Notes: a model not told the origin generated them from the sequence alone. A stretch of 64,000 nucleotides of DNA from Leeia oryzae DSM 17879 (GCF_000376945.1 NZ_AQXU01000024.1:186001-250000), one strand, 5' to 3'. Positions 36,033 to 47,266 are shown, counted from the first letter of the stretch. A program made the numbers and translations.

Positions 36033-36278
36033 TTAATCCGGTTTCTTGGTGCTTTGGTCTTCAATGGTTTGCGTTTCTTTGCTGGCGGGTTTGGTAGTGT
36101 CATCCCCCTCGCCATTCATGCCATCTTTGAACCCTTTGACAGCCGAGCCAAGGTCCTTGCCCAGGTTTTTCAGTTTGCCGGTGCCAAAAATCAGCACCAC
36201 AATCACCAGTAGAATCAATAGATGCTGAATGCTCAAAAAGCCACGTTGACGGGCTAGGGTATTGCGCTGGAATTTCAT
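36033..36278 (-). CDS. tatA: Sec-independent protein translocase TatA, with N-terminal extension
   Basis: TatA oligomerises into the protein-conducting assembly. The core [21 protein letters not shown] plus the amphipathic helix [18 protein letters not shown] is typical (given here in two parts). The chain carries about 11 extra residues in front of the usual M-G-x-F-S start, among them one Lys and three Arg. AGGAG stands 7 bases before ATG 36278, and one base before an earlier ATG (36284), so the extension appears real; no good internal start is seen. Total length from 36278 is 81 residues. Confidence 0.92.
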   Translation of the reverse strand: MKFQRNTLARQRGFLSIQHLLILLVIVVLIFGTGKLKNLGKDLGSAVKGFKDGMNGEGDDTTKPASKETQTIEDQSTKKPD

Positions 36279-36336
36279 GTTCATACTCCTGATTCGGTAA
36301 GTTCAGTCATCCTGCCTTTGACAGGTGCTGTTCTGC

Positions 36337-36669
36337 TTATTTGACAACCGGGCCGCCACCATAGACGTGAATGTGCAGGTGGAATACTTCCTGGCCACCG
36401 GCAAGGCCGGTATTGATGCTGGTCTTGAAACCGTCACCCAAGCCGTGCTCACGGGCCAGCTTGGGCACCAGCAGCATCATTTTCCCGAGCAGGGCTTCAT
36501 GTGCCTCGGTCACTTCCAGCATGGAAGCCACATGCAGCTTGGGGATGATCAGAAAATGTACGCGTGCCGCTGGGCGAATGTCATGGAATGCCAACAGTTC
36601 GTCGTCTTCGTAAATTTTGTTGCAAGGGATCTGGCCTGCTGCAATTTTGCAAAAAATACAATCCGTCAT
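36337..36669 (-). CDS. HIT family protein (HinT-like purine nucleoside phosphoramidase)
   Basis: A 110-residue histidine-triad protein with the signature HLHIHVYGG at the C-terminal end and CIFCKIAAGQIP at the start. HinT proteins hydrolyse AMP-lysine and other adenosine phosphoramidates, and position between hisE and tatA is conserved in betaproteobacteria. The cysteine pair near the N-terminus may bind zinc, as in some relatives. It lies 60 bases after hisE and 58 before tatA. Confidence 0.94.
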   Translation of the reverse strand: MTDCIFCKIAAGQIPCNKIYEDDELLAFHDIRPAARVHFLIIPKLHVASMLEVTEAHEALLGKMMLLVPKLAREHGLGDGFKTSINTGLAGGQEVFHLHIHVYGGGPVVK

Positions 36670-36729
36670 GGCGTGTCCTGTGTCATCAAAGGGGATGGTT
36701 TCTGTCTATCTACAAGTAATTGTTCAGTG

Positions 36730-37065
36730 TCAGCCGTCTTTACGGGCGGCTTTTTCTGCCAGGCCGGAAAGACCTTCTCGCCGGCCTAGTTCGTTGACGA
36801 CATCGACAGGGGAGAGTCCATGCTGTGCCAGCAGGACCATGGTATGAAACCACAAGTCTGCTACCTCATAAACAATGTGTTCCTTGTCGGCATCCTTGGC
36901 TGCCAGCACCACTTCTGTCGCTTCTTCACCAATTTTCTTCAGGACTGCATCAGGTCCTTTGGCGAACAGCTTGGCCACATAAGAGCTGTCTGGTGATGCG
37001 GTTTTGCGCGCATCAATGGTGGCTGCCACCCGCAATAAAACATCATTCAACTCAGCGTTTTCCAT
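36730..37065 (-). CDS. hisE: Phosphoribosyl-ATP pyrophosphatase
   Basis: HisE removes pyrophosphate from PR-ATP, step two of histidine synthesis. The 111-residue all-alpha protein has [16 protein letters not shown] and [14 protein letters not shown], the conserved MazG-like metal-binding helices. Three in-frame ATGs lie at 37092, 37071 and 37065; AAAGG is 8 bases from the last and too close to the second, so 37065 is chosen. It overlaps the hisI end by 14 bases. Confidence 0.95.
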   Translation of the reverse strand: MENAELNDVLLRVAATIDARKTASPDSSYVAKLFAKGPDAVLKKIGEEATEVVLAAKDADKEHIVYEVADLWFHTMVLLAQHGLSPVDVVNELGRREGLSGLAEKAARKDG

Positions 37066-37477
37066 GGTCATGGCCTTTATGATCTGCACCATATATCTGG
37101 GCTGGATCTTTCAATACTTTATCAACGGCTTGCCACTGGCCCTCTTTCAGCACAGAGAAAAAGCAGCTTTCTCTGCCGGTATGACAGGCGATGCCGCCTT
37201 CTTGTTCAATCTGCAGCAAAATAACATCTCCATCACAATCAAGACGGATTTCGCTGACGCGCTGGAAATGGCCGGATTCTTCGCCTTTATGCCATAGTTT
37301 GCTGCGAGATCGGCTGAAATAGTGGGCGGTGCCTTTTTCGGCCGTCAGGCGCAAGGCTTCCGCGTTCATCCACGCCACCATCAGGATGCGTCCTGTCTTT
37401 TCATCCTGGGCGATGGCCGGCACCAATCCATCGGCGTTCCAGCTTACCTGTGTTAACCAGTCAGGGTTCTGTGTCAT
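37052..37477 (-). CDS. hisI: Phosphoribosyl-AMP cyclohydrolase
   Basis: HisI opens the purine ring of PR-AMP, step three of the pathway. The 141-residue protein has [31 protein letters not shown] and the metal-binding D-C-D-G-D segment ([15 protein letters not shown]) with [14 protein letters not shown]. It is a separate gene, not the HisI-HisE fusion of enteric bacteria. It begins 48 bases after hisF. Confidence 0.96.
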   Translation of the reverse strand: MTQNPDWLTQVSWNADGLVPAIAQDEKTGRILMVAWMNAEALRLTAEKGTAHYFSRSRSKLWHKGEESGHFQRVSEIRLDCDGDVILLQIEQEGGIACHTGRESCFFSVLKEGQWQAVDKVLKDPAQIYGADHKGHDHGKR

Positions 37478-37525
37478 ATCAAGAAATGTATCCGGCTTGG
37501 TGTGAATCTGTCGTTGGCAGCTTGC

Positions 37526-38296
37526 TTACAATCGTACTTCGATACCAGCTGCACGCATGGCTTCTTTGGCTTGCTGAACCGTGTATTCGCCAAAGTGGAA
37601 AATACTGGCTGCCAGTACCGCATCAGCGTGACCTTCCAGTACGCCGTCGACCAAATGCTGCAAATTGCCAACGCCGCCGGATGCAATGACCGGAATATTG
37701 ACGATGTCGGATACCGAACGGGTGAGCGGCAGGTTAAAACCGATCTTGGTGCCATCACGGTCCATGCTGGTCAGCAGGATTTCTCCTGCGCCCATGGCTT
37801 CCATTTTCAGCGCCCATTCAATGGCATCCAGCCCGGTATTTTTGCGGCCACCATGGGTAAAGACTTCCCATTTCGGGAATTCTTCACTACCGGTGTTTTT
37901 GGCATCAATCGCCACCACAATGGCTTGGGAGCCAAATTTTCCGGCTGCGTCTGCGACCAGCTGCGGGTTGGTGACGGCAGAGGAGTTGATGCTGACTTTG
38001 TCTGCGCCGGCATTTAACAGTCTGCGGATGTCTGCAACTTCCCTGACCCCGCCGCCAACCGTGAGCGGAATGAAAACCTGGCTTGCCACATCTTCAATGA
38101 TGTGCAAAATCAGGTCGCGGTTATCCGAACTGGCCGTAATATCCAGGAAAGTCAGCTCATCGGCGCCTTGCTCCTGATAGCGGCGCGCAATTTCTACCGG
38201 GTCCCCTGCATCACGCAAGCCGACAAAATTGACACCCTTGACCACGCGGCCGTCAGTGACATCCAGACAAGGGATAATGCGTTTAGCTAATGCCAT
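37526..38296 (-). CDS. hisF: Imidazole glycerol phosphate synthase, cyclase subunit
   Basis: HisF combines PRFAR with ammonia from HisH to give imidazole glycerol phosphate and AICAR. The 256-residue TIM barrel has the catalytic Asp in [13 protein letters not shown] and the second in [12 protein letters not shown], plus the phosphate loops TVGGGVR and ASGGVG. AGGAA 3 bases before ATG 38296 and the family start [13 protein letters not shown] place the start; an upstream in-frame codon at 38314 is not used. It lies 54 bases after hisA. Confidence 0.97.
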   Translation of the reverse strand: MALAKRIIPCLDVTDGRVVKGVNFVGLRDAGDPVEIARRYQEQGADELTFLDITASSDNRDLILHIIEDVASQVFIPLTVGGGVREVADIRRLLNAGADKVSINSSAVTNPQLVADAAGKFGSQAIVVAIDAKNTGSEEFPKWEVFTHGGRKNTGLDAIEWALKMEAMGAGEILLTSMDRDGTKIGFNLPLTRSVSDIVNIPVIASGGVGNLQHLVDGVLEGHADAVLAASIFHFGEYTVQQAKEAMRAAGIEVRL

Positions 38297-38350
38297 GTTT
38301 CCTGAGGGCTGCATTTGTTATGCAGCACACTTCCTAAAGTAGGTTGTCGA

Positions 38351-39091
38351 TCAGAGATCGGATAACTCGTCCGCCAGGTTTTGAGCGCTGGCAAAATCGA
38401 TGGTGCCTTCGTAGATGGCACGACCGGTAATGGCGCCAGAGATGCCTTCGCCTTCTACTTCGCACAGGCGACGGATATCATCCAGCCCGGTCAGGCCCCC
38501 AGAGGCAATCACCGGAATGGTCAGGTGTTGCGCTAGTCGCACAGTGGCTTCAATGTTGACACCGGTCAGCATGCCATCGCGACCGATATCGGTATAAATG
38601 ACACCTTCCACACCATAGTCCTGAAAGCGACGGGCCAGGTCTACGACCTCATGCTTGGTGATCTTGCTCCAGCCGTCGGTGGCCACCATGCCATCCTTGG
38701 CATCCAGTCCCACAATGATGTGGCCCGGGAAAGCATCGCAAGCTTCGTGCAGGAAGCCCGGGGTTTTTACCGCAGCCGTGCCGATGATGACGTAGCTGAT
38801 CCCGGCATCCAGGTATTTCTCGATGGTTTCCAGATCACGGATACCCCCGCCGAGCTGTACGGGCATGTCACCCGCCTCGGCCAGGATTTCCCGGATGGCG
38901 GGCAGGTTTTTGGGTTTACCGGCAAATGCACCATTCAGGTCGACAACGTGAAGGCGACGTGCCCCCTGGTCGCGCCAGTGCTTAGTGGTTTCACCAGGGT
39001 TTTCAGAAAAAACGGTCGACGCATTCATGTCGCCTTGTTTCAGGCGAACGCACTGTCCATCTTTTAGGTCAATAGCAGGAATTATCAGCAT
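38351..39091 (-). CDS. hisA: ProFAR isomerase (HisA)
   Basis: HisA isomerises ProFAR to PRFAR. The 246-residue TIM barrel is homologous to His[18 protein letters not shown] with the catalytic Asp, [12 protein letters not shown], and [14 protein letters not shown] with the second Asp, then [10 protein letters not shown]. It lies between hisH and hisF with gaps of 21 and 54 bases. Confidence 0.97.
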   Translation of the reverse strand: MLIIPAIDLKDGQCVRLKQGDMNASTVFSENPGETTKHWRDQGARRLHVVDLNGAFAGKPKNLPAIREILAEAGDMPVQLGGGIRDLETIEKYLDAGISYVIIGTAAVKTPGFLHEACDAFPGHIIVGLDAKDGMVATDGWSKITKHEVVDLARRFQDYGVEGVIYTDIGRDGMLTGVNIEATVRLAQHLTIPVIASGGLTGLDDIRRLCEVEGEGISGAITGRAIYEGTIDFASAQNLADELSDL

Positions 39092-39112
39092 GATCGAATC
39101 ACGTGTGAGTTG

Positions 39113-39763
39113 TTAGGAGGACGACTTGCCGTCCCAGTTTACAAAATTACGGTACAACTGCAGGCCAGCCGTATCGCTTTTCTCCGGGTGGAACTGCACG
39201 GCAACCAGTTGCCCTTGTGCGACTGCACCACAGAAAGTAAATGGATAGTCCGAGACGCCGATCACCAGATCGGTATCTGCCGGGTGCACAAAGTAACTGT
39301 GCACATAGTAAAAACGGGCATTGTTTTCAATGCCTTGCCAGATCGGGTGCTGGCGCACCTGTTTGACATTGTTCCAGCCCATGTGCGGCACTTTGAGTTT
39401 TTGCCCGTTTTCGTCGATCATCAGGGCGGCAGGGAAGCGCAAGCTCCGGCCTTTGAAAATGCCCAGCCCGGTGGTATCGGCTTCTTCACTGTGTTCAAAC
39501 AGCATTTGCATGCCGACACATACACCCAGAAATGGCTTTTCCCTGGCGGCGGTTTCTACCACCGCACGCAATCCGGATTCGTTCAGGTTTTTCATGCAAT
39601 CGCGCATGGCGCCCTGACCGGGGAAAACCACTTTGTCTGCAGACGCCACAACATCCGGGTCATGCGTCAGGACGACTTCATGGCCATCGGCAACATGTTT
39701 GACGGCCTGATAGACAGAACGCAGGTTACCCATACCATAATCGACAATGGCAATTTTTTGCAT
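39113..39763 (-). CDS. hisH: Imidazole glycerol phosphate synthase, glutaminase subunit
   Basis: HisH releases ammonia from glutamine and passes it through HisF. It is a class I glutamine amidotransferase: the nucleophile Cys in FLGVCVGMQMLFE, and the His/Glu pair in VQFHPEKS. Two ATGs compete: 39772 overlaps the hisB stop (ATGA), while 39763 has AGGA 8 bases upstream and fits the family start MQKIAIVDYGMGNL; I prefer 39763 (216 residues). Confidence 0.96.
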   Translation of the reverse strand: MQKIAIVDYGMGNLRSVYQAVKHVADGHEVVLTHDPDVVASADKVVFPGQGAMRDCMKNLNESGLRAVVETAAREKPFLGVCVGMQMLFEHSEEADTTGLGIFKGRSLRFPAALMIDENGQKLKVPHMGWNNVKQVRQHPIWQGIENNARFYYVHSYFVHPADTDLVIGVSDYPFTFCGAVAQGQLVAVQFHPEKSDTAGLQLYRNFVNWDGKSSS

Positions 39764-39768
39764 TTGAC

Positions 39769-40362
39769 TCATCCTGCCAGTGTCCCTTTGGTGGAGGGCG
39801 TAATGCCTGCCATGCGCTCATCAAAGGCAACAGCCATGCGCAGTGCGCGGCCAAATGCCTTGAAGACGGTTTCTGCCTGGTGGTGGCTGTTAACCCCGCG
39901 CAGGTTGTCGATATGCAAGGTCACTGCCGCGTGGTTGATGAAACCGCGGAAGAACTCCAGAAACAGATCGACATCAAAGGTGCCAATGGTGGCCCGGGTA
40001 AAGGGGATGTGATACTCGATGCCGGGGCGTCCAGACAGGTCAATCACGACACGCGACAGGGCCTCGTCCAGTGGGACATAGCTGTGTCCGTACCGGGAGA
40101 TTCCCTTTTTGTCGCCCAGTGCCTTGGCAAACGCCTGGCCGAAGGTAATGCCTACATCTTCGACGGTATGATGCGCATCGATATGCAAATCGCCAGTGGC
40201 TTTGATATCCAGGTCGATCATGCCATGCCGGGCGATCTGGTCCAGCATGTGATCAAAAAAGGGAACGCCGGTATCCAGTTTGGAGACGCCGGTGCCATCC
40301 AGATTGATCGTGATCGTGATCTGGGTTTCCAACGTGTTTCGCGTGACGGTTGCTTGACGCAT
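39769..40362 (-). CDS. hisB: Imidazoleglycerol-phosphate dehydratase
   Basis: HisB dehydrates imidazole glycerol phosphate. The 197-residue protein contains the manganese-binding repeats [13 protein letters not shown] ... [10 protein letters not shown] ... and [13 protein letters not shown] ... [13 protein letters not shown]. The N-terminal phosphatase domain of the enteric bifunctional HisB is missing, so a separate histidinol-phosphatase must be encoded elsewhere. The ATG at 40362 lies 8 bases after the hisC stop. Confidence 0.97.
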   Translation of the reverse strand: MRQATVTRNTLETQITITINLDGTGVSKLDTGVPFFDHMLDQIARHGMIDLDIKATGDLHIDAHHTVEDVGITFGQAFAKALGDKKGISRYGHSYVPLDEALSRVVIDLSGRPGIEYHIPFTRATIGTFDVDLFLEFFRGFINHAAVTLHIDNLRGVNSHHQAETVFKAFGRALRMAVAFDERMAGITPSTKGTLAG

Positions 40363-40370
40363 AGTGGGGC

Positions 40371-41444
40371 TCAACTTGCAAAAAAATCAGAAATGGCGGC
40401 TAGCAAGACTGCATTTTCCGCATCGGTGCCGGTAGAAATGCGAATGCAGTTTTCCAGCAGCGGATGCCAGTTATAGGCCTGACGAACCAGAATCTTGCGC
40501 TCGCGCAGGTACGCATGCAGCGCCTGTACTCTGGGGCATCGCACCACAAACATATTGGCCTGGGACGGATAGACCGTCAGTTCCTTGAACTGCCGGAGCT
40601 TGTCGATCAGGTTATCCCGAGCGGTTACCACCTCATCTACCTGTGCCTGAATCGCATCATAGTGGTCGAGCATGAACTCGGCGGCGACCTGGGTCAGGGT
40701 GTTGATGTTGTATGGCATGCGCAATTTGTCGAGTTCGACCAGCCATTCCGGCCGCCCGACCAGGTAGCCGAGCCGCAAGCCTGCGCCACCAATTTTGGAG
40801 AAGGTGCGCATGATCAGCAGGTTCTGGTGTTCATCCAGTAAATGCAGCAGCCGATGGCTGGCAAATGCTTCATACGCTTCGTCAATCACGACCAGACCAG
40901 GTGTAGCACGGATCAGGCGTGACACGTCTTCTGCACTGATGATGTTGCCGGTAGGGTTGTTGGGCGGGGTGATGAACAGCAGTTTAGGCTGGTGCTCTTG
41001 GATGGCTGCCAGCGTGCGTTCCACATTGACGGAGAAGTCTGCGTTTAGCTCGACACCGATATAGTCCAGACGCTGGGCGCGGGCGGCAATGCCATAGACC
41101 ACAAATGTGGGTTCCAGTGCCATGACCTTGACACCATCCCCTGCAATGGCCTGGATCAGCAAGGCAATGCATTCGTCAGAGCCGTTGCCAAACAGGATAT
41201 CGTATTGGTCAGACAGGCCCAGGTGCTGTTTCAGCCGGGCCTTGAGCTGACTTGCCGCTCCATCCGGATAGCGGTTCAGCTCGACTGCAGCCAGTTTTTC
41301 TGCCAATGCCTGTCTGAGTGATTCGGGAAGCGGATGCGGGTTTTCGTTTGCATCCATCTTGATACAACCAGTGCTATCGTGAACCTGATAGGCTTTTTGT
41401 GCTATCACGTCTGCGCGGATGACGGATGCCGGAGTAATGGACAT
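40371..41444 (-). CDS. hisC: Histidinol-phosphate aminotransferase
   Basis: HisC transaminates imidazole-acetol phosphate with glutamate. The 357-residue PLP enzyme shows [48 protein letters not shown] and [15 protein letters not shown] with the PLP lysine. It follows hisD with the largest gap inside the his genes (104 bases), in which I see no terminator or gene. Confidence 0.96.
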   Translation of the reverse strand: MSITPASVIRADVIAQKAYQVHDSTGCIKMDANENPHPLPESLRQALAEKLAAVELNRYPDGAASQLKARLKQHLGLSDQYDILFGNGSDECIALLIQAIAGDGVKVMALEPTFVVYGIAARAQRLDYIGVELNADFSVNVERTLAAIQEHQPKLLFITPPNNPTGNIISAEDVSRLIRATPGLVVIDEAYEAFASHRLLHLLDEHQNLLIMRTFSKIGGAGLRLGYLVGRPEWLVELDKLRMPYNINTLTQVAAEFMLDHYDAIQAQVDEVVTARDNLIDKLRQFKELTVYPSQANMFVVRCPRVQALHAYLRERKILVRQAYNWHPLLENCIRISTGTDAENAVLLAAISDFFAS

Positions 41445-41548
41445 AGCCAGGACTTCTTTTGGGTCAGTAGTGTACGGGATAGGTTTGATTGTAACAGATC
41501 ATGTCAAATAGGGTAGGTTTCTAGTCGACATGGCTGCAACAACCGTCA

Positions 41549-42856
41549 TCATGCCTCAGCTCTTACACGCAAGCGTGCGGCCAGTGCGTGGGCCGGCAAG
41601 CCTTCGCCAGTCGCAAGGGTGTCGGCAATCTGTCCTAGCTGATGTGCACCATCGGCTGATACGCAAATCAGACTGCTGCGTTTCTGGAAATCATACACGC
41701 CCAGAGGGGATGAGAAACGCGCGCTGCGAGCCGTCGGCAGGACATGATTCGGACCTGCACAGTAATCACCCAGCGATTCTGAGGTATAGGCGCCCATGAA
41801 GATGGCACCTGCATGGCGAATCTTGCTTACCAGCTGGTGCGGGTCAGCGACCGATAGCTCCAGATGCTCCGGGGCGATCTGGTTGGCAATCTCGCATGCC
41901 TCATCCAGGTCTGCTACCTGAATCAAGGCACCACGGTTGCCGAGGGATGCACGGATGATGTCTGCACGTGGCATGCCGGGCAGCAGCTTTTCAATGCTGG
42001 CTTCGACCTTGGCAATATAGTCTGCATCCGGGCAGAGCAAAATGGCTTGCGCCACTTCATCGTGTTCTGCCTGGCTAAACAGGTCGATAGCTACCCAGTC
42101 CGGGTTGGTGTGACCATCACAAATCACCAGAATCTCAGAAGGACCCGCTACCATGTCGATGCCGACCTGACCAAAAACCTGGCGTTTGGCGGCTGCAACG
42201 TATGCATTGCCCGGGCCGGTGATTTTATCGACAGCCGGCACGGTCTCTGTCCCGAAGGCCAATGCCGCGACCGCCTGCGCACCACCAATGGTGAATATCC
42301 GTGTTACGCCGGCAAGCCAGGCGGCTGCCATGACACGGTCTTGTTCTGCACCGCCACGCAGCGGCGATACCATGATGATTTCCGGTACCCCCGCGACATG
42401 TGCGGGGATCGCGTTCATGATGACGGAAGACGGGTAGGCTGCCGTTCCACCTGGCACATAAATGCCGACGCGGTCGAGGGGGGTGATCTGCTGGCCGAGC
42501 AGAGTGCCGTCTTCATCTTCATACTGCCAGGATGGCTGTTTTTGGTGCTCATGATACTTGCGTACCCGTTCGCAGGCCGTCTTTAGGGCGTTCTGTTCTT
42601 TGGTTGGCAGGCGTTCATAAGCGGCTTTCAGATCTGTCTGGGTGACTTCCAGATCGGCCATGCTGGTCGCGGAGAGCTTGTCGAAGCGATTCGTGTATTC
42701 TACAACTGCTGCATCACCACGGTGTTTCACATCGGCCAGAATGGCCGCTACCCGCTGTTCGATTTCAGGTGAAAGCGTGGCATCAAATGACAGCAATTGC
42801 TGGAGTTGTTGTGCAAAGTCGGGCTGTGCGGCACTGAGTTTACGAACGGTCGTCAT
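41549..42856 (-). CDS. hisD: Histidinol dehydrogenase
   Basis: HisD oxidises histidinol to histidine in two NAD+-dependent steps. The 435-residue protein has the family signature region [16 protein letters not shown] ... [17 protein letters not shown], with the zinc-binding Gln/His in QAEHDE, and [20 protein letters not shown] with the other zinc ligands. It lies 21 bases after hisG. Confidence 0.97.
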   Translation of the reverse strand: MTTVRKLSAAQPDFAQQLQQLLSFDATLSPEIEQRVAAILADVKHRGDAAVVEYTNRFDKLSATSMADLEVTQTDLKAAYERLPTKEQNALKTACERVRKYHEHQKQPSWQYEDEDGTLLGQQITPLDRVGIYVPGGTAAYPSSVIMNAIPAHVAGVPEIIMVSPLRGGAEQDRVMAAAWLAGVTRIFTIGGAQAVAALAFGTETVPAVDKITGPGNAYVAAAKRQVFGQVGIDMVAGPSEILVICDGHTNPDWVAIDLFSQAEHDEVAQAILLCPDADYIAKVEASIEKLLPGMPRADIIRASLGNRGALIQVADLDEACEIANQIAPEHLELSVADPHQLVSKIRHAGAIFMGAYTSESLGDYCAGPNHVLPTARSARFSSPLGVYDFQKRSSLICVSADGAHQLGQIADTLATGEGLPAHALAARLRVRAEA

Positions 42857-42877
42857 GATGGTTTCTTAAAATGAAGG

Positions 42878-43519
42878 TCAGTCTTGTTTAATGGCACTGG
42901 CAAAAGCATCAAGGATGGGCTGGATGCGGTCACGTTTGAGTTTGAGTGCAGCCTGGTTGGCGATCAGGCGCGAGCTCACTTCGTAGATGTGTTCAACCGC
43001 TTCCAGGTCGTTGGCTTTGAGGGTGCCGCCAGTGCTGACCAGATCCACAATGGCATCGGCCAGCCCGACGAGCGGAGCCAGTTCCATTGAGCCGTACAGC
43101 TTGATCAGGTCTACGTGTACGCCTTTGGCGGCAAAGTGTTTGCGGGCAGAATCGGTATACTTGGTGGCTACCCGCAAACGTGCGCCCCGTTTGACCGAGC
43201 CTTCGTAGTCAAAGCCCTTGCGTACGGCCACCATCAGCTTGCAGCGGGCAATATTCAGATCCAGCGGCATATACAGGCCGTTACCACCGTGTTCTTGCAG
43301 GACATCCTTGCCGGCAATGCCCAGATCCGCGGCCCCGTATTCCACATAGGTAGGCACATCCGACGCGCGGACAATAATCAGCCGTACGTCTTCGCGGTTG
43401 GTCCCGATAATGAGCTTTCTGGATTGCTCCGGTGCTTCTTGAGGCACAATGCCCGCCGCAGCCAGCAGGGGGACGGTTTCTTCAAAAATGCGACCTTTGG
43501 ACAGCGCTAAAGTAATCAT
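42878..43519 (-). CDS. hisG: ATP phosphoribosyltransferase, short form
   Basis: HisG makes PR-ATP from ATP and PRPP, the committed step of histidine synthesis. At 213 residues it is the short form: [18 protein letters not shown] at the start and [19 protein letters not shown] (PRPP loop) near the end, without the C-terminal ACT-like regulatory domain. Short HisG needs the regulatory subunit HisZ, which is not in this window. The frame extends 11 codons upstream, but ATG 43519 gives the standard N-terminus; the ribosome binding site is weak. Confidence 0.96.
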   Translation of the reverse strand: MITLALSKGRIFEETVPLLAAAGIVPQEAPEQSRKLIIGTNREDVRLIIVRASDVPTYVEYGAADLGIAGKDVLQEHGGNGLYMPLDLNIARCKLMVAVRKGFDYEGSVKRGARLRVATKYTDSARKHFAAKGVHVDLIKLYGSMELAPLVGLADAIVDLVSTGGTLKANDLEAVEHIYEVSSRLIANQAALKLKRDRIQPILDAFASAIKQD

Positions 43520-43527
43520 GGTTTCAA

Positions 43528-43908
43528 TCAGTAATATATCCAGATGGCACAAAACAGCAAAAGTGCCAGTAACAAAATAAATGGCAAGGTGCTTGCCAGC
43601 AAGGCTTGCTGCAGCTGCTTATGCAAGGCTGCTACCTGCATGTGTTCAGGGCCGGATCTTGCAAAGAGACCAAGCTGGGCAATGGCCTGCTGTGCGGTCT
43701 TTCTGTGCCTGAACTTGCCTAACAGGACACGGCGGCCAATGAGTTCATACAGCGTGCTTTCCGTCTGCATGGTGCGCAGGCGAAAAGCAGACTTCCTGAA
43801 TTTCTCGGCGACTAGCGGAGACTCGGCCTTGTGGCTCAAAGTTTCCAGCTCGGCTATTTTTGCCTCGAGGCCTTGCGAGACCGTCTCCGCGCGTGTTGGC
43901 AACTTCAA
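43528..43908 (-). CDS. Tail-anchored protein of unknown function between murA and hisG
   Basis: I do not recognise this 126-residue protein. The first 100 residues are polar, basic and mostly helical ([31 protein letters not shown] region, about 14-44, can form a coiled coil). Residues 103-125 are one strong hydrophobic segment at the very C-terminus ([19 protein letters not shown]), so it is probably a tail-anchored inner-membrane protein with its body in the cytoplasm. The start seems to be a TTG 12 bases after the murA stop; no better start is present before Met47. It is likely co-transcribed with murA and hisG. Confidence 0.6.
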   Translation of the reverse strand: MKLPTRAETVSQGLEAKIAELETLSHKAESPLVAEKFRKSAFRLRTMQTESTLYELIGRRVLLGKFRHRKTAQQAIAQLGLFARSGPEHMQVAALHKQLQQALLASTLPFILLLALLLFCAIWIYY

Positions 43909-43920
43909 AAGTCCGCGCTC

Positions 43921-45186
<1,266 letters not shown>

Positions 45187-45205
45187 TCAATTCTATCAAT
45201 ATCGC

Positions 45206-45346
45206 TCAAGGCCAGAATCGCCAGATCAGATAGGCCACCAGGGCAATCACGAAAGGCAAATTGGACAGCAGGATCAGTCCGGCTAGAGATCCATCTTTTT
45301 TCGGTTGCTTGTCTGGCTCGTTGTCTGATCCGGACTGCTTCTGCAT
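45206..45346 (-). CDS. Small membrane protein (46 residues) between ibaG and murA
   Basis: A 46-codon frame starts 2 bases after the ibaG stop (TAA-CC-ATG) and ends 31 bases before murA. The first 20 residues are polar and charged (QKQSGSDNEPDKQPKKDG); the rest is one hydrophobic span, LAGLILLSNLPFVIALVAYL, ending IWRFWP. The layout, with a soluble cytoplasmic head and one membrane helix, and the tight coupling to ibaG argue for a real gene. I know no name for it. Confidence 0.6.
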   Translation of the reverse strand: MQKQSGSDNEPDKQPKKDGSLAGLILLSNLPFVIALVAYLIWRFWP

Positions 45347-45348
45347 GG

Positions 45349-45594
45349 TTACTGGCCGTTGGCGGCTGCCCATTCAGACGGGCTGTAGGTTTTCATCGAA
45401 AGCGCATGAATCTCTTCACGCATCCGCTCTCCCAGTGCCTGGTAGACGCGCTGATGCTGCTTGATTCTGGAGAGGCCGGTAAATGCCTCGCTAACGATAA
45501 TGGCTTCAAAATGATGCCCATCACCTTTGACGTCCAGCACGTCGCATGGCAGACCGGCGGCAATATAATCTTGAACTTGTTGTGGAGTTACCAT
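45349..45594 (-). CDS. ibaG: BolA family protein IbaG
   Basis: An 81-residue BolA-like protein with GDGHHFEAIIVSEAFTGLSRIKQHQRVYQAL (in parts: GDGHHFEAIIVS and SRIKQHQRVYQAL) and MREEIHALSMKTYSP. BolA-type proteins pair with monothiol glutaredoxins through a [2Fe-2S] cluster; the conserved His residues are present. Its position between mla/ABC genes and murA is that of ibaG (yrbA) in E. coli, hence the symbol. Confidence 0.88.
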   Translation of the reverse strand: MVTPQQVQDYIAAGLPCDVLDVKGDGHHFEAIIVSEAFTGLSRIKQHQRVYQALGERMREEIHALSMKTYSPSEWAAANGQ

Positions 45595-45608
45595 AATGAC
45601 TTACATCC

Positions 45609-46364
45609 TCAGTGGCGTAGCTTGTAGCCTGTTTTGATCAATTGCAGTGCAATCACTGTCAGTACGAATGTGCAACCACTGACAACCGCCAGGCTTTGCC
45701 AGACAGGGACATCTGATGCACCGATAAACCCGTATCTGAAGCCGTCAATCATATAAAAAAACGGGTTCAGGTGGGAAAATTGTTGCCAGACTTCCGGCAA
45801 GGAGTGAATCGAATAGAATACTCCGGCGAGGAAGGTCAGCGGCATGATGATAAAGTTCTGGAAGCCTGCCAGCTGGTCGAATTTTTCTGCCCAGATCCCG
45901 GCGATCAGTCCCAGAATGCCCAGCATGATGCTGCCTAGCAAGCCGAACAGAATCGACCACAAGGGGTGGGGCAGGGAAACAGGAACAAACCAGATTGCGA
46001 CAACAAAAACACCTGCACCAACGACGAGGCCGCGAACAACCGCCGCCAGGACGTACGCCATGAAGAACTCGAAATGCGAGAGTGGCGGCAGCAAAATAAA
46101 GACCAGGTTGCCGGTAATCTTTGACTGGATCAGGCTGCTGGAGGTGTTGGAGAAGGCATTCTGCAGCATCGCCATCATCACCAGGCCCGGAACGAGAAAG
46201 CCATTGTAAGGCACGCTGTTATAGACTTTCACGTGGCTGCCAATGGCATGCCCGAAAATGGTCAGGTATAGAAGCGCAGTAATCACCGGCGCCAGAATCG
46301 TTTGCAGACTGACTTTCCAGAAACGCAATACCTCTTTGTAGAACAGGGTGTAAAAACCGGTCAT
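45609..46364 (-). CDS. ABC-2 type transporter permease (YadH-like)
   Basis: A 251-residue integral membrane protein with six hydrophobic segments of the ABC2_membrane family. The NGFLVPGLVMMAMLQNAFSNTSSSLI segment (split: NGFLVPGLVMMAMLQ, NAFSNTSSSLI) and PLTFLAGVFYSIHSLPEVWQ are the conserved ABC-2 parts. It overlaps the ATPase gene by 4 bases. This YadG/YadH-like pair is an exporter of unknown cargo; its place behind mlaA suggests an envelope role but does not prove one. Confidence 0.9.
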   Translation of the reverse strand: MTGFYTLFYKEVLRFWKVSLQTILAPVITALLYLTIFGHAIGSHVKVYNSVPYNGFLVPGLVMMAMLQNAFSNTSSSLIQSKITGNLVFILLPPLSHFEFFMAYVLAAVVRGLVVGAGVFVVAIWFVPVSLPHPLWSILFGLLGSIMLGILGLIAGIWAEKFDQLAGFQNFIIMPLTFLAGVFYSIHSLPEVWQQFSHLNPFFYMIDGFRYGFIGASDVPVWQSLAVVSGCTFVLTVIALQLIKTGYKLRH

Positions 46365-47266
46365 GATTGTGATTCCTGCATCAGGCGGACAAAGGCATCT
46401 TCAAGTGATGCTTCAGGCAAGGAAATGTCTTTGATCTGCCGGCCAGCCATTCTGACCAGCGACATGATGTCTTCCAGTTCGCCCAGGTTATCCAGAGTGA
46501 AATGGAAAGTATCTTTATCCTGCGACTTGCAGCGAGACCGCAACTGTTCCGGCAGTTCAGCCGAGTCCAGACGCAGATGAAGTTCACGCTTGCCAGTCTT
46601 GTTCAGGAAATGGGTCTTGTCATCCAGCGCAAGGATACGACCTTGCTTCATCATGGCAATCCGGTTACACAGTGTTTCGGCTTCTTCCAGATAGTGGGTG
46701 GTCAATACGATGGTATGGCCTTCGCGGTTCAGGCGCTGGATGAATTCCCACAAGGATTGCCGTAATTCGACATCCACGCCAGCGGTTGGCTCGTCCAGTA
46801 CGATGACCGGTGGTTTGTGAACCAGCGCTTGAGCCACCAGTACGCGACGTTTCATGCCGCCAGACAGGCTACGCATGTTGACATTGGCCTTGCTGGTCAG
46901 TCCCAGATTTTCCAGTAGCTCATCAACCCAAGCGTCATTATGCTTGAGGCCAAAGTAGCCGGACTGGAAGACCAGGGTTTCCCTGACAGTAAAGAAGGGG
47001 TCAAAGACCAGCTCTTGCGGCACCACGCCAATGGCACGTCGGGCATGACGGTAATCGCTAACAACATCATGGCCCATGACCTGAATATGGCCGCTGTCAG
47101 CGCGAGTTAACCCGGCCAGTATGGAGATAAGCGTCGTTTTTCCGGCACCGTTGGGGCCGAGGAGGGCAAAAAACTCACCTTGATTGACGGTAAACGAAAC
47201 CTGATCAAGGGCTTTTAGAGAGCCAAAGCTTTTGCTGATGGACTGAATATGGATAGCTGCCGACAT
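46361..47266 (-). CDS. ABC transporter ATP-binding protein (YadG-like)
   Basis: A 301-residue ABC ATPase with Walker A LLGPNGAGKTTLIS, the signature LSGGMKRRVLVAQAL, Walker B VIVLDEPTAGVD and the H-loop VLTTHYLEEAE. The C-terminal 80 residues form the extension usual in exporters of the CcmA/DrrA class. It pairs with the permease directly downstream (4-base overlap). A 127-base gap with a hairpin separates it from mlaA. Confidence 0.92.
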   Translation of the reverse strand: MSAAIHIQSISKSFGSLKALDQVSFTVNQGEFFALLGPNGAGKTTLISILAGLTRADSGHIQVMGHDVVSDYRHARRAIGVVPQELVFDPFFTVRETLVFQSGYFGLKHNDAWVDELLENLGLTSKANVNMRSLSGGMKRRVLVAQALVHKPPVIVLDEPTAGVDVELRQSLWEFIQRLNREGHTIVLTTHYLEEAETLCNRIAMMKQGRILALDDKTHFLNKTGKRELHLRLDSAELPEQLRSRCKSQDKDTFHFTLDNLGELEDIMSLVRMAGRQIKDISLPEASLEDAFVRLMQESQS

